Shown here piece by piece: positions 44,944-54,023 of a stretch of DNA of 64,000 bases. Location of the stretch: the NCBI GenBank assembly GCA_035604135.1, contig DATNJB010000060.1, positions 124,001-188,000 of the forward strand. The letters are read 5' to 3'. Origin of the DNA: Poindextera sp035604135 (GTDB lineage Bacteria > Pseudomonadota > Alphaproteobacteria > Caulobacterales > Caulobacteraceae). A model generated the notes under the pieces. It did no database searches. It was given only the letters and a program-made list of their open reading frames with translations, and was not told the DNA's origin. How positions within the stretch are numbered: position 1 is the stretch's first letter; every line of letters begins with the position of its first letter. The position numbers and the translations under genes were made by a program.

Positions 44944-47238
44944 GCCCGGCTCCACGAAGGTGTCGATCACGCGCTTTTCGCCGGCGTGATCGAAGGCGAC
45001 GGTGAGCTTGTTGCCCTCGACAGCGATCACCGAACCGGGGCCGAACTTCTGGTGGAACACCCGATCGCCGATGCCGTATACACCCGTCGCCAAGGGCTCC
45101 GAGACCGCGACCAACCGCCCTTCGCCCTCGATGATGTCCTGCCTCGGGCCGGCGCCTCTCGCCTGCGCGCGCCGCCAACCGGGCGACGAATAGCCCGAGC
45201 CGAACGTCGGCCCTTCTTCCCAGCGGCTGTGCTGCTCGGTCATCCCGGGCCCGCCGCCATAGTACCCCGTCTCGCTCATGGCCTCGACGTTGGCCAGGGG
45301 CAGCTCGTCGACGAAGCGGCTGGGCAGCTGGCTGGTCCAGCGGCCGTAGACCTGTCGGTTCGCGGCGAAGCTGATGCGCGCGTCCTCGCGAGCGCGGGTC
45401 AGGCCCACGTAGGCCAGCCGGCGCTCTTCCTCGAGTCCCTTCTCGCCCTTCTCATCCATGCTGCGTTGGCTGGGGAACACGCCTTCTTCCCACCCAGGCA
45501 GGAAGACGATCGGGAACTCGAGGCCCTTGGCCGAGTGCAGAGTCATGATCTGCACCGAGTCGTCGCCGGCCTCGCGGTCGAGATCCATGACCAGAGACAC
45601 GTGCTCGAGGTAGGCCTGGAGGGTGTCGAAACCGCCCATCGACTGCACCAGCTCCTTGAGATTCTCTAGCCGGGTCTGGCTGGTCGGGCCTTTGTCCATG
45701 CGCAGCGCATCGGTGTAGCCGCTCTCCTCGAGGATGGTCTCGAGCAGGCGTGGATGCGGCATGGTCGCGCCCAGCGCGCGCCAGCGGTCGAGGTCGCGCA
45801 GGAAGTTCGAGACCGCCGTGCGCGTGCGCGGCTGCAGCTCGTCGGTGACGACAAGGCCGCGGGCGGCCTGGCTGGCCGAGATCTGCCGGCCGCGGGCGAA
45901 TTGCAGCAGGCGGGCGACCGTCGTGTCGCCGATGCCGCGCTTGGGCGTGTTCACGACGCGCTCGAAGGCCAGGTCGTCGTCTTCCGACTGGATCAGGCGC
46001 AGGTAGGCGTGCGCGTCCCTGATCTCGGCCCGCTCGAAGAAGCGTGGCCCGCCGATGACAACGTAGGGGATCTGCAAGAGGACGAAGCGTTCCTCGAACG
46101 CCCGCATCTGGAACGACGCGCGCACCAGGATCGCCATGTCGCGGTAGCGGCGGCCCTTGCGCTTCTCGCGTTCGATCTCGTCGCCGATCAGCCGGCTCTC
46201 GGCCTCGCCGTCCCAGACCCCGCGCACCGCGACCTTCGCGCCCCCCTCGCTCTCCGTCCACAGCGTCTTGCCGAGGCGGCCCTTGTTGGCGGCGATCAGG
46301 CCCGAGGCGGCGGCCAGGATGTGCGAGGTCGAGCGGTAGTTACGCTCCAGCCGGATCACCTTCGCGCCCGGAAAGTCGCGCTCGAATCTCAGGATGTTGT
46401 CCACCTCGGCGCCCCGCCAGCCGTAGATCGACTGGTCGTCGTCGCCCACGCAGCAGAGGTTGCCGTTGGCCTGCGCCAGCAGGCGGAGCCACAGGTACTG
46501 CGCGACGTTGGTGTCTTGATACTCGTCGACCAGAATGTAGCGGAAGCGGCGGTGGTATTCGCCGAGCACGTCCGGGTTGCCGGCAAAGATCGACAGGTTG
46601 TGCAGCAAAAGGTCGCCGAAGTCGCAGGCGTTCAGCACCCGCAGGCGCTCCTGATAGAGGCGATAGAGCTCCTGGCCGCGATTGTTGGCGAAGTGAGAGC
46701 CCTCCGACGGTGGCAACTTGTCGGGCGTCCAGCCGCGGTTCTTCCAGTGGTCGATCAAGCCGGCGAAATGGCCAGGCGTCCAACGCTTTGCGTCGATATT
46801 CTCAGCTTCCAGGAGCTGTTTGATCAGCCGCTCCTGATCGTCGACGTCGATGATCGTGTAGTTGGACTTCAGTCCGACCAGCTCGGCGTGGCGGCGCAGG
46901 ATCTGTGCCGCGATCGAGTGGAAGGTGCCGAGCCAGCGCAGGCCTTCGGCTTGGCCGCCGATCAGGTCGGCGATGCGCGTGCGCATCTCGCGCGCGGCCT
47001 TGTTTGTGAAGGTGACCGCCAGGAGCTCCCACGGGCGGGCGCGGCCGGTGGCCAGGAGGTGGGCGAGGCGAGTGGTCAGCACGCGGGTCTTGCCCGTGCC
47101 GGCTCCGGCCAACACCAGCACCGGGCCTTCGGCCGCCTCGACCGCCGTCCTCTGCTCGGGGTTCAGGCCGGCCAGATAATCGCGCGGCGCATCCACGCGG
47201 GCGAGGTCGCTGATGCGGGGGATAGGGGTGTCGGACAA
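44932..47238 (-). CDS. uvrD: UvrD/PcrA-type DNA helicase
   Basis: A 768-residue superfamily 1 helicase. Motif I is LAGAGTGKTRVLTTRL; motif II VDEYQDTN; motif III CCVGDDDQSIYGWRGA; motif IV region LERNYRST; motif V TLHSAKGLEFPIVFLPG; motif VI RRLAYVGLTRA. The C-terminal tail has the short PcrA-like Tudor segment with DRVFHQKFGPGSVIAVEGNKL. It unwinds DNA in excision and mismatch repair. The start is TTG at 47238. A LexA-like site may lie upstream. Confidence 0.95.
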   Translation of the reverse strand: MSDTPIPRISDLARVDAPRDYLAGLNPEQRTAVEAAEGPVLVLAGAGTGKTRVLTTRLAHLLATGRARPWELLAVTFTNKAAREMRTRIADLIGGQAEGLRWLGTFHSIAAQILRRHAELVGLKSNYTIIDVDDQERLIKQLLEAENIDAKRWTPGHFAGLIDHWKNRGWTPDKLPPSEGSHFANNRGQELYRLYQERLRVLNACDFGDLLLHNLSIFAGNPDVLGEYHRRFRYILVDEYQDTNVAQYLWLRLLAQANGNLCCVGDDDQSIYGWRGAEVDNILRFERDFPGAKVIRLERNYRSTSHILAAASGLIAANKGRLGKTLWTESEGGAKVAVRGVWDGEAESRLIGDEIEREKRKGRRYRDMAILVRASFQMRAFEERFVLLQIPYVVIGGPRFFERAEIRDAHAYLRLIQSEDDDLAFERVVNTPKRGIGDTTVARLLQFARGRQISASQAARGLVVTDELQPRTRTAVSNFLRDLDRWRALGATMPHPRLLETILEESGYTDALRMDKGPTSQTRLENLKELVQSMGGFDTLQAYLEHVSLVMDLDREAGDDSVQIMTLHSAKGLEFPIVFLPGWEEGVFPSQRSMDEKGEKGLEEERRLAYVGLTRAREDARISFAANRQVYGRWTSQLPSRFVDELPLANVEAMSETGYYGGGPGMTEQHSRWEEGPTFGSGYSSPGWRRAQARGAGPRQDIIEGEGRLVAVSEPLATGVYGIGDRVFHQKFGPGSVIAVEGNKLTVAFDHAGEKRVIDTFVEPGSGG

Positions 47239-47273
47239 CCGAGCGCGGCCTCAACCTTGCGAGCTTGATTCCG

Positions 47274-47288
47274 GAACATATGTAGCAC
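47274..47288 (-). promoter_or_regulatory. Possible LexA (SOS) box upstream of uvrD
   Basis: On the minus strand GTGC-TACATAT-GTTC fits the alphaproteobacterial GTTC-N7-GTTC box with one mismatch, 36 bp before the uvrD start. uvrD is SOS-controlled in several bacteria. Confidence 0.32.
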
Positions 47289-47392
47289 GCGAGACGCGGC
47301 GCTTAAGGACGAAAGGCCACGCGGGGTCTTGGAACCGGCGTCCGGCCGCGCCGTTCACCTTCGGTCAGCTACGGGGGCGTGGAGACGATGAC

Positions 47393-47596
47393 ATGGTCGA
47401 CACGCATGAGCCGCCGTCCGTGCGCGAGCACGAACTGCTGGTGCGAATGGGTCTTTGGGTCGTCATCGGCGTCGCCGCGGTGATGGTGCTGGCCGCGCTT
47501 GTGGTGTTCACCCACCGGCCGCACACGCCCGAACTCGTTCCCGGCCAGAAGCAGCCGTCGCCGATCGCCTGGTTGGATTTCAGTCAGCCGAGCTGA
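47393..47596 (+). CDS. Small single-pass membrane protein, hypothetical
   Basis: A 67-residue product. Residues 1-17 are polar, 20-42 form a transmembrane helix (MGLWVVIGVAAVMVLAALVVF), and the rest is a Pro-rich tail. ATG at 47393 has GGAGA 7 nt upstream. The 3' end overlaps the convergent ribbon-helix-helix gene by 13 bp. No family recognised. Confidence 0.6.
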   Translation: MVDTHEPPSVREHELLVRMGLWVVIGVAAVMVLAALVVFTHRPHTPELVPGQKQPSPIAWLDFSQPS

Positions 47597-47799
47597 AGAT
47601 CGCCGGCCCAGGTCAGCGCTGCGACACGGCAGGCGGAGGCCAGCGGCCGCGGTCCGCGGCCGGCGTCGATCTGCGCAACCACGCTGGTCAGGCTGCAGCC
47701 TTCCTCGCTCGCCATACGCGCCAGCGCGGCCCAGAATTCGGGCTCCAGCGCCACTGAGGTCGCGTGCCCCGCGAGGTTCAAGGATCGTTTGCGCAGCAT
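47584..47799 (-). CDS. Ribbon-helix-helix domain protein
   Basis: A 71-residue protein of the alphaproteobacterial RHH_4 type: KRSLNLAGHATSVALEPEFWAALARMASEEGCSLTSVVAQID. These proteins resemble Arc/MetJ DNA-binding folds; some act in growth control, most are uncharacterised. It lies 23 bp downstream of the type III polyketide synthase gene on the same strand, probably in the same transcript. Confidence 0.85.
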   Translation of the reverse strand: MLRKRSLNLAGHATSVALEPEFWAALARMASEEGCSLTSVVAQIDAGRGPRPLASACRVAALTWAGDLQLG

Positions 47800-47822
47800 G
47801 CGGTCGCGCCCCTCCTTAGGAG

Positions 47823-48896
47823 TCAGGCCGGTTCGACCACCATCAGTCCGGCGGTGAAGCCGGGACCCATGGTGGTCAGGAGTTGAGGTCCGCGCACGCC
47901 TTGATCAAGCGCGTGTCGCAGCACGAAGAGCACGGTGGCCGCCGACATGTTGCCGTGGGCGCGAAGCACCTCGCGCGCGTGTTTGAGATCGCCCCGCTGC
48001 AGACCGAAACAGTCTTCGAGCGCGTCCAGCACCTTCGCGCCGCCCGGATGGCAGACGAAGCCGGCGATGTCGTTCAACGCGCCGCCATGCTTGGCCAGGA
48101 AGGCGTCGACCACCGGGCGCAGCTCCTCCCGCACCAGGGTCGGGATGTCGCGCGAGAGCAGGACCTTCAGCCCATCGTCGGCCACATCCCAGCCCATGAC
48201 GTCGAGCGTGTCCGGCCAGGTGTGCTCGCCGGCCGGGCCGAGTCTTGGGGCGTCCATGTAGTCTGACCGACAGCTTACGACGGCCGCCGCGGCGCCATCG
48301 CCAAAGAGGGCGGTCGCGATCAGGTTGCTCTTGGAGCGGTCCCGATAGCGGAAGGTCAGCCCGCAGATCTCAACCACCAGCAGCAGAACATGGCTATTCG
48401 GCTTCGCCCTGGCGAGCGCCGCGGCGCGCGCAAGGCCCAGCACGCCGCCGGCGCAACCGAGGCCGAACACGGGCGTTCGCTCGACATCGGCCCGAAAGTC
48501 CATGCGTCGCATCAGACGGGCATCAAGGGACGGCGTCGCGATTCCGGTCGTGCAGATCGTGACGACCGAATCGATGTCGCGAGTCTTAAGGCCCGCCTCG
48601 TCCAGCGCCTTCGCCGCCGCCTCTTCAAGCAGCGCCACGGCGTTCTCGATGAAGGCCTCGTTGCGCTCTGTGAAGCTGTGATCTTGCAGGTACCACTCAA
48701 ACGGCACGCAGGAATGGCGGGTTTCGATGTCGGCGTTTCGGTAGATCGGGGCCAGCCACTCGTAGGCGGATGAATTCACGCCAAACAACTCCGCCGCGCG
48801 GCGCGTGACCTCGTCCTGGTCGAGGTCGATCGGAGGGACCGCCGTGGCGAGCGACACCAACCGGGGCGTGTCCCCCGACATGACGACATCAAACAT
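47823..48896 (-). CDS. Type III polyketide synthase
   Basis: A 357-residue chalcone synthase-like enzyme. The catalytic triad is present: Cys in VFGLGCAGGVLGLA, His in GFVCHPGGAKVL, Asn in RAHGNMSAATVLF. Such enzymes condense malonyl-CoA onto an acyl-CoA starter to give pyrones or alkylresorcinols. The methyltransferase that often adjoins bacterial homologues is absent; the neighbour is a ribbon-helix-helix protein. ATG at 48896. The 98-bp upstream gap before fumC holds nothing clear. Confidence 0.93.
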   Translation of the reverse strand: MFDVVMSGDTPRLVSLATAVPPIDLDQDEVTRRAAELFGVNSSAYEWLAPIYRNADIETRHSCVPFEWYLQDHSFTERNEAFIENAVALLEEAAAKALDEAGLKTRDIDSVVTICTTGIATPSLDARLMRRMDFRADVERTPVFGLGCAGGVLGLARAAALARAKPNSHVLLLVVEICGLTFRYRDRSKSNLIATALFGDGAAAAVVSCRSDYMDAPRLGPAGEHTWPDTLDVMGWDVADDGLKVLLSRDIPTLVREELRPVVDAFLAKHGGALNDIAGFVCHPGGAKVLDALEDCFGLQRGDLKHAREVLRAHGNMSAATVLFVLRHALDQGVRGPQLLTTMGPGFTAGLMVVEPA

Positions 48897-48994
48897 GAAC
48901 CGCTTTCAGATCGCTGAGCGCCTAGCTAGTGGGGCTCGAAGCTGAACCCCCAATGAACGTCCGCGCACGTCCCCTCCACAACGCGGGGTCGAGC

Positions 48995-50386
48995 CTAACC
49001 GGGGCCCGTCATCGCCTCCGGCCGCACCAATTTGTCGAACTCTTCGTTGGTGACATAGCCGCCCCCGACGGCCTCTTCGCGCAGCGTCGTGCCGTTGTGG
49101 TGGGCCGCTTTGGCGATCTTCGCCGCCGCGTCGTAGCCGATCTTGGGCCGAAGCGCGGTGACCAGCATGAGCGACCGTTCGAGCGAGGCTTCGATGACGT
49201 CGCGCCGGGGTTCGATTCCCACCACGCAGTGATCGGCGAAGCTCGTCGAAGCGTCGGCCAGGAGCTTCACCGACTGCAGGAAGTTGTAGGCCATCACCGG
49301 GTTGAACACGTTCAGCTCGAAGTGCCCCGACGCGCCGGCGACGGTCATGGTCGCCTGGTTGCCGAACACCTGGGCGCAGACCATGGTCAGCGCCTCGCAC
49401 TGGGTCGGGTTGACCTTGCCGGGCATGATCGAGGAGCCCGGCTCGTTCTCGGGCAGGCTGAGCTCGCCCAGCCCCGCGCGCGGGCCCGAGCCCAGGAAGC
49501 GGATGTCGTTGGCGATCTTGAACAGGGCCGCGGCTGTCGCGTTCAGAGCCCCGTGGCCGAACACCAGCGCATCGTGCGCCGCCAATGCCTCGAACTTGTT
49601 CGGCGCGGTGACGAAAGGAAGGCCGGTGATGGCGGCGATCCGCTCGGCCACGGTCTCCGCAAAGCCGATCGGGGCGGTGAAGCCGGTCCCGACGGCGGTC
49701 CCGCCCTGGGCGAGCTCGCAAATGCCGGGCAAGGTCACCTCGACGCGCTTGATCGAGTTCTCAACCTGCGTCGCATAGCCGGAGAACTCCTGGCCGAGCG
49801 TCAGCGGCATGGCGTCCTGCGTGTGGGTGCGGCCGAGCTTGACGATGCCCTTGAACGCCTCCTGCTTGGCGGCCAGCGCCGCGAGCAGATGGCGGAGCGC
49901 AGGCAAAAGGTCGCGTGTAAGCTCGGCCGCGGCGGCGATGTGGATGGCGGTCGGATAGCAGTCGTTCGACGACTGGCTCAGGTTGACGTGGTCGTTCGGG
50001 TGAATGGGCGTCTTCGAGCCCATGACGCCGCCCAGCATCTCAATCGCGCGGTTGGCGATGACCTCGTTGGCGTTCATGTTCGACTGCGTGCCCGACCCGG
50101 TCTGCCAGACCGAGAGCGGGAACTGGTCGTCGAGCTTGCCGTCGATGACCTCCTGAGCGGCGGCGATGATCGCTTTGCCGAGCTCGGCATCCAGCCGACC
50201 GAGCGCTACGTTGGCCTCGGCGGCGGCCCGCTTGATCACGCCCAGCGCCCGGATGATCGAGCGGGGCTGCTTCTCCCAGCCGATCTTGAAGAACTGCAGG
50301 CTGCGCTCGGTCTGCGCCGCCCAGTAGCGGTCGGCGGGGACCTCGATCGGGCCGAACGAGTCGGTTTCAGTGCGGGTTGCGGGCAT
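48995..50386 (-). CDS. fumC: Class II fumarate hydratase FumC
   Basis: A 463-residue lyase. Signature GSSIMPGKVNPTQCEA is present, with TGSGTQSNMNANEVIANRA and HPNDHVNLSQSSND upstream. It interconverts fumarate and malate in the TCA cycle as a homotetramer. ATG at 50386 is selected as the N-terminus then reads MPATRTETDSFGPIEVPADRYW, typical of the family. Confidence 0.97.
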   Translation of the reverse strand: MPATRTETDSFGPIEVPADRYWAAQTERSLQFFKIGWEKQPRSIIRALGVIKRAAAEANVALGRLDAELGKAIIAAAQEVIDGKLDDQFPLSVWQTGSGTQSNMNANEVIANRAIEMLGGVMGSKTPIHPNDHVNLSQSSNDCYPTAIHIAAAAELTRDLLPALRHLLAALAAKQEAFKGIVKLGRTHTQDAMPLTLGQEFSGYATQVENSIKRVEVTLPGICELAQGGTAVGTGFTAPIGFAETVAERIAAITGLPFVTAPNKFEALAAHDALVFGHGALNATAAALFKIANDIRFLGSGPRAGLGELSLPENEPGSSIMPGKVNPTQCEALTMVCAQVFGNQATMTVAGASGHFELNVFNPVMAYNFLQSVKLLADASTSFADHCVVGIEPRRDVIEASLERSLMLVTALRPKIGYDAAAKIAKAAHHNGTTLREEAVGGGYVTNEEFDKLVRPEAMTGPG

Positions 50387-50458
50387 GGGCGGTGCGACTC
50401 CGCGATCGGCTGGCGGGAGGGGTCTAGTCGCCCGCGCGCAGGCGGGCAATGCCGTCCC

Positions 50459-50800
50459 TTAGAAGAACCCGGCCGCCGCGCGCAGCGCGATACGGGCCCC
50501 GGCTCGGTCGGCTTCGCCGAGCGCACCCAGCCGGCGCTTGATCTTGGCGACGGCCAGGGTCGCGAGCTTGGAAGCGCGGATGGTCGACGGCGCGGGAAGG
50601 CCGGCGGCCGTCTGATCGGCGACCGGGATGTCGCCGAACCGATGGTCCTTGTCGGCGGCGGTGATCATCGCCACCCAGACGAGGCCGGTCGAGCGTTCGA
50701 ACTCCGGCGTCGAGACGATGAGCGCGGGCCGGCGCTTTGCCTCGGCGCCCTCTCCGATGCTGACGGCGACGACGTCGAAGGGTCGGTACAGCGCGCTCAT
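50459..50800 (-). CDS. MazF/PemK-type toxin (growth inhibitor)
   Basis: A 113-residue protein of the PemK/MazF fold: DVVAVSIGEGAEAKRRPALIVSTPEF, then VWVAMITAADK and STIRASKLATLAVAKIKRRLGAL. Members are sequence-specific mRNA or tRNA endoribonucleases. ATG at 50800 overlaps the stop of the AbrB-type antitoxin gene (ATGA), so it is coupled to it. Confidence 0.88.
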   Translation of the reverse strand: MSALYRPFDVVAVSIGEGAEAKRRPALIVSTPEFERSTGLVWVAMITAADKDHRFGDIPVADQTAAGLPAPSTIRASKLATLAVAKIKRRLGALGEADRAGARIALRAAAGFF

Positions 50801-51018
50801 AGGTTCCCGTAGGCCGCCGCGTCGGCCGGTGAGCTCCACTCGGCGAACGACGCCAGCGTGTCCTCATCGGTCTGAGGGGGGAGCTTGTCGATGATCACGC
50901 CAGAGTCGGTCACGCGGTAGCGCACCACGTCGCCGGGCTTCAGATTCAGCCGCGCGCGAAGCTCGCGCGGGATCACCGTCTGAGCCTTGGACGTGAGCTT
51001 GGATAGGAAAATCGCCAT
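50797..51018 (-). CDS. AbrB/MazE-type antitoxin
   Basis: A 73-residue SpoVT/AbrB swapped-hairpin protein: SKLTSKAQTVIPRELRARLNLKPGDVVRYRV, followed by an acidic tail (about 50-73) that would bind the toxin. It should neutralise the MazF-like protein and repress the operon. ATG at 51018; upstream lie two GTAAGA copies in a purine-rich region, a possible operator. Confidence 0.9.
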   Translation of the reverse strand: MAIFLSKLTSKAQTVIPRELRARLNLKPGDVVRYRVTDSGVIIDKLPPQTDEDTLASFAEWSSPADAAAYGNL

Positions 51019-51098
51019 AGACCGCCCCCGTCTTACTCTCTTACCTCCTACCACTCCGCAGCGGCCGATCAAGCCGGTCGGACGCTTTGTCGCAAACC

Positions 51099-53174
51099 CT
51101 AGCCGCTCCAGGGCGCGAGCGCCCCCCACAGCAGCAGCTGGGCCGCGAACGCGGCGAAAACCACCGTCGTTACCGTGAAGCGAAACTTACGCCAGATCGA
51201 CCATGAGTCGAGCCGACGCCCCCCGCGCCAAACCACCGGTGTCAAAGCTAGCAAGAGCACGGTCAGCATGGCGCCGACAAGGGCGCAAGACGAAGCGACG
51301 ATCACAAAAGGGCCAGGCCAGCCGTAGACGATCCTTCCGACGTCGCCGGACCCCGCCGCCCAGGCCGCGAAGCTCGCCATGGCGACCAACCAGAGGACCG
51401 AGACAGTGGTCTGCACCAGGCTCGCGCGCGCCTGGGTCGGCGTCTCGCGCGACTCCCGTCGATCCCGCACGGCCAGCCCGACCAGCGTGGCGATCGCCGC
51501 CAGGGCCGCCAGCGCGGACATCACCGCCAGCGTGCTCGCCCGGTCGATCACGCCGACGCGGTCGAAGGCCGTCGTCCCTGCCGGGTCGAACCAGCGCACC
51601 GCGCGCCCGTTCCTGATCTCGAACGCTGTGGTCTCGCCGCCATCGACGCTGCGGAAGTGGCCGGGCGGGCCGTCGGGATACCAAGCCTGAACGTCGCCCG
51701 GGCCAGGTGTGAGCAGACGGCCGTCGTCGCTGACGGAGATGTTGGCTTGGCCGAGCAGCATGAACACGAACTTCTCTAGCCCGTGGTAGGCGCGGCGGTC
51801 GTTGACGTAGGTCCCGGCATAGACGTTGCGGTCGTCGACCACGGCCGGATCGCCCGGATGCGGCGCGGCGGGGAGCGGCGCGTAGAAGCGCTCGACGATC
51901 CGCTGCGGCAGCGTGCCGGTCAGGAGCGGTCCGGTGTCGGTGTTGGTGGTGACGAAGATCCCAAGGTTGAGGGCCGGGACCGTGACCAGGCTGGAGTGGA
52001 ACCACAGCGTGTCGCCGCCGTGGCCCTGTCCGCGGAAGCCGCCGGGCAAGGCAAAGTCCATGAAGCCGTCGTCCCAGCCGTTCACGCCTGCGGCGTTCGC
52101 GAACGATATGGTGCGGAAGCCGGCGGCGGTCGCGGGACCATAGATGGTGGCGCCGTCGATCTGGCCGCCGTTCAGGATCATCAGCATGTAACGGGCCATG
52201 TCCCCGGCGGTCGACGAGGCTGCACCGGCCGGCGCCCCTTGCGTCACATATTCGAAGGTCTGCGGCCGCCAGCTGCCGCCTGCCCAGCGGTAGCCGGTAG
52301 AGAGGTCGGCGGCGAGCGCGGCCGGCATGGGCCGGGGCAGGTCCGCCCGCGCCGGATAGGGCTCCCTGAACGTCGTGTGGGCGAGGCCGAGTGGGCCGGT
52401 GATCTCGCTCTCGATCAGGTCCTGGTAGGGGTGGCCGTTGACATAGGATGTCGCCTCGCCGGCCAGCATCGCGCCGTAGTTGGAGTAGACGCTGACTTGG
52501 CCGGAGGGCCTGACCCGCCTGGGCCGCTCCTCGCGCAGGTAGTCGGCGAGCGGCCGGATCCGGTCGGGGTTCTTCTCGAACAGCTGGCCCAGCGTTCGGT
52601 CCTCGAAGCCGCCAGAGTGGCTCATCAGGTCGCGCACCAGGATCGGTTGCGCAAAGCCCTGGTCGGGAATCTGCAGCGGTTCGGGCAGATACAGGTTGAT
52701 CGGCGCCGAGAGCCGCATCCGCCCGGCTTCGACCTCCTTCATCACTGCGATCCAGGTGAAGGTCTTCGAAAGCGAACCGATGCGGAAGAGGGTGTTGTCG
52801 GGATCGACGGCGCGACCCGGGGCGGCGAAGCCGTAGCCCTTCTTGAGCACCACCTGGCCGTTCTGGACGACGGCGACGGCGGCGCCCGCGATGTGGCCGG
52901 TGGTCATCGCCTCGCGCACGACGCCGTCGACCAAGGCCTCGAGCTCGGCGGGCGGAATCGGAGCGCCTGGCGCGAGCCGCGGTCCGCTCGCCGGTTGGGT
53001 TGCCGCCGGCGCGGCGGCAACGCGCGTCTGCGGCGCTGGCGCCGGATGCCGGGTTGGCGTCGGGCGCGCCGAGGAGGTGGCGATCTGCGGGGGGACTTGC
53101 GCCGGGCTCGCGCCGCCCAAGGCGCCAGCCGCGCCCAGGGTCAACACCATGAGGGCTTTGAGCATCGGGCGCAT
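51099..53174 (-). CDS. Large serine hydrolase (class C beta-lactamase/PBP-like) with C-terminal membrane helices
   Basis: A 691-residue exported protein. A signal peptide is followed by a Pro/Ala-rich linker (about 30-70). The beta-lactamase-related domain (about 75-430) has SLSK (Ser-x-x-Lys nucleophile), YSNYG (Tyr-x-Asn) and HGGDTLWF near the end. A beta-rich region follows, then about four hydrophobic helices (about 560-690). It may act as a D-amino acid esterase or peptidase anchored in the inner membrane. Start at ATG 53174; a GTG 6 bp upstream is possible. Not a proven antibiotic-resistance enzyme. Confidence 0.88.
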   Translation of the reverse strand: MRPMLKALMVLTLGAAGALGGASPAQVPPQIATSSARPTPTRHPAPAPQTRVAAAPAATQPASGPRLAPGAPIPPAELEALVDGVVREAMTTGHIAGAAVAVVQNGQVVLKKGYGFAAPGRAVDPDNTLFRIGSLSKTFTWIAVMKEVEAGRMRLSAPINLYLPEPLQIPDQGFAQPILVRDLMSHSGGFEDRTLGQLFEKNPDRIRPLADYLREERPRRVRPSGQVSVYSNYGAMLAGEATSYVNGHPYQDLIESEITGPLGLAHTTFREPYPARADLPRPMPAALAADLSTGYRWAGGSWRPQTFEYVTQGAPAGAASSTAGDMARYMLMILNGGQIDGATIYGPATAAGFRTISFANAAGVNGWDDGFMDFALPGGFRGQGHGGDTLWFHSSLVTVPALNLGIFVTTNTDTGPLLTGTLPQRIVERFYAPLPAAPHPGDPAVVDDRNVYAGTYVNDRRAYHGLEKFVFMLLGQANISVSDDGRLLTPGPGDVQAWYPDGPPGHFRSVDGGETTAFEIRNGRAVRWFDPAGTTAFDRVGVIDRASTLAVMSALAALAAIATLVGLAVRDRRESRETPTQARASLVQTTVSVLWLVAMASFAAWAAGSGDVGRIVYGWPGPFVIVASSCALVGAMLTVLLLALTPVVWRGGRRLDSWSIWRKFRFTVTTVVFAAFAAQLLLWGALAPWSG

Positions 53175-53236
53175 CGGCACACTCGGGCGGTTGGACTTCT
53201 GTCTTACGGGCTCGGACCGACGCGCGGAAGCTGCGT

Positions 53237-54004
53237 TCAGGGGGATGACGCGAAAGAGCGCAACGGCATGTCCGGCGCGGCAGCCGGGCCGATCCACAAC
53301 TGCGGCTCCGACGGTGGCGAAACGCCGTTGTCCTGCTCGCGCTTGGCGACGCAGGCCTGCACCGCGCGCCCGAGCGCCGGGAAGTCGTGGGCGGTCGGCA
53401 GCTCGTCCAGCACGCAGCTGTCGAAGTAGGTGTATCGGTCGGATTCGCTGCAGCCGAACGAGGTCCGATCGGGCCGCGCGGCGGTCAGAACCAAGCGGTT
53501 GGGCGACGAGAGGGGCGGGATGAAGGCGCCCGAGAAGCAGGCTGACACCACGACCACTGTCGGCCGCTGGCCGCAGGCGTCATCGATCATGCCGGCGACG
53601 CCGGCTGAGGTAAAGACGTTGGGGCCGAGCACGATCATCCCGTCCGGCCCGCCGTGCGAGGTGATGTAGACCAGGCAGCCGTCAGTCGCCTGCGCCGCCA
53701 GCCTGGTGAGCGTGTCGGCCATTACGCCAGGGATCGCCGGCAGGACGCCCTGCTGGGTCGGATAGTCCTCGGGATGCACGGAGAACTGCGCCATGTGGGC
53801 GGGGGAGAACCCGGCCTTGGCGAAGGCGAGCGCCAGATCGCGGCGGGCGTTGTCGAACACCTCCGAGCGGGCCCCCGAGTGCGCGTGGTCGTCGCCGGCC
53901 ACGAAGATCGCCACCCAGTTGGAGAAAGCCCCTGCCCGCGCCGGCGGCCCCGCGATGGTCAGCGCCGCCGCGACCGCGAGCAGAAGCGCGTTCAGCCCCC
54001 GCAC
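53237..54004 (-). CDS. Secreted C13-family (legumain-like) cysteine peptidase
   Basis: A 255-residue exported protein. The signal peptide spans about 1-24. The clan CD catalytic residues appear as His in CLVYITSHGGPDG and Cys in VVVVSACFSGAF. The fold matches the C13 family, in which cleavage usually follows Asn or Asp. Bacterial C13 proteins are poorly known. GTG start at 54004. It shares orientation with the thioesterase and sspB genes, separated by 19 bp from the thioesterase. Confidence 0.85.
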   Translation of the reverse strand: MRGLNALLLAVAAALTIAGPPARAGAFSNWVAIFVAGDDHAHSGARSEVFDNARRDLALAFAKAGFSPAHMAQFSVHPEDYPTQQGVLPAIPGVMADTLTRLAAQATDGCLVYITSHGGPDGMIVLGPNVFTSAGVAGMIDDACGQRPTVVVVSACFSGAFIPPLSSPNRLVLTAARPDRTSFGCSESDRYTYFDSCVLDELPTAHDFPALGRAVQACVAKREQDNGVSPPSEPQLWIGPAAAPDMPLRSFASSP

Positions 54005-54023
54005 GCGCCAGCGCGTCCCGAGC

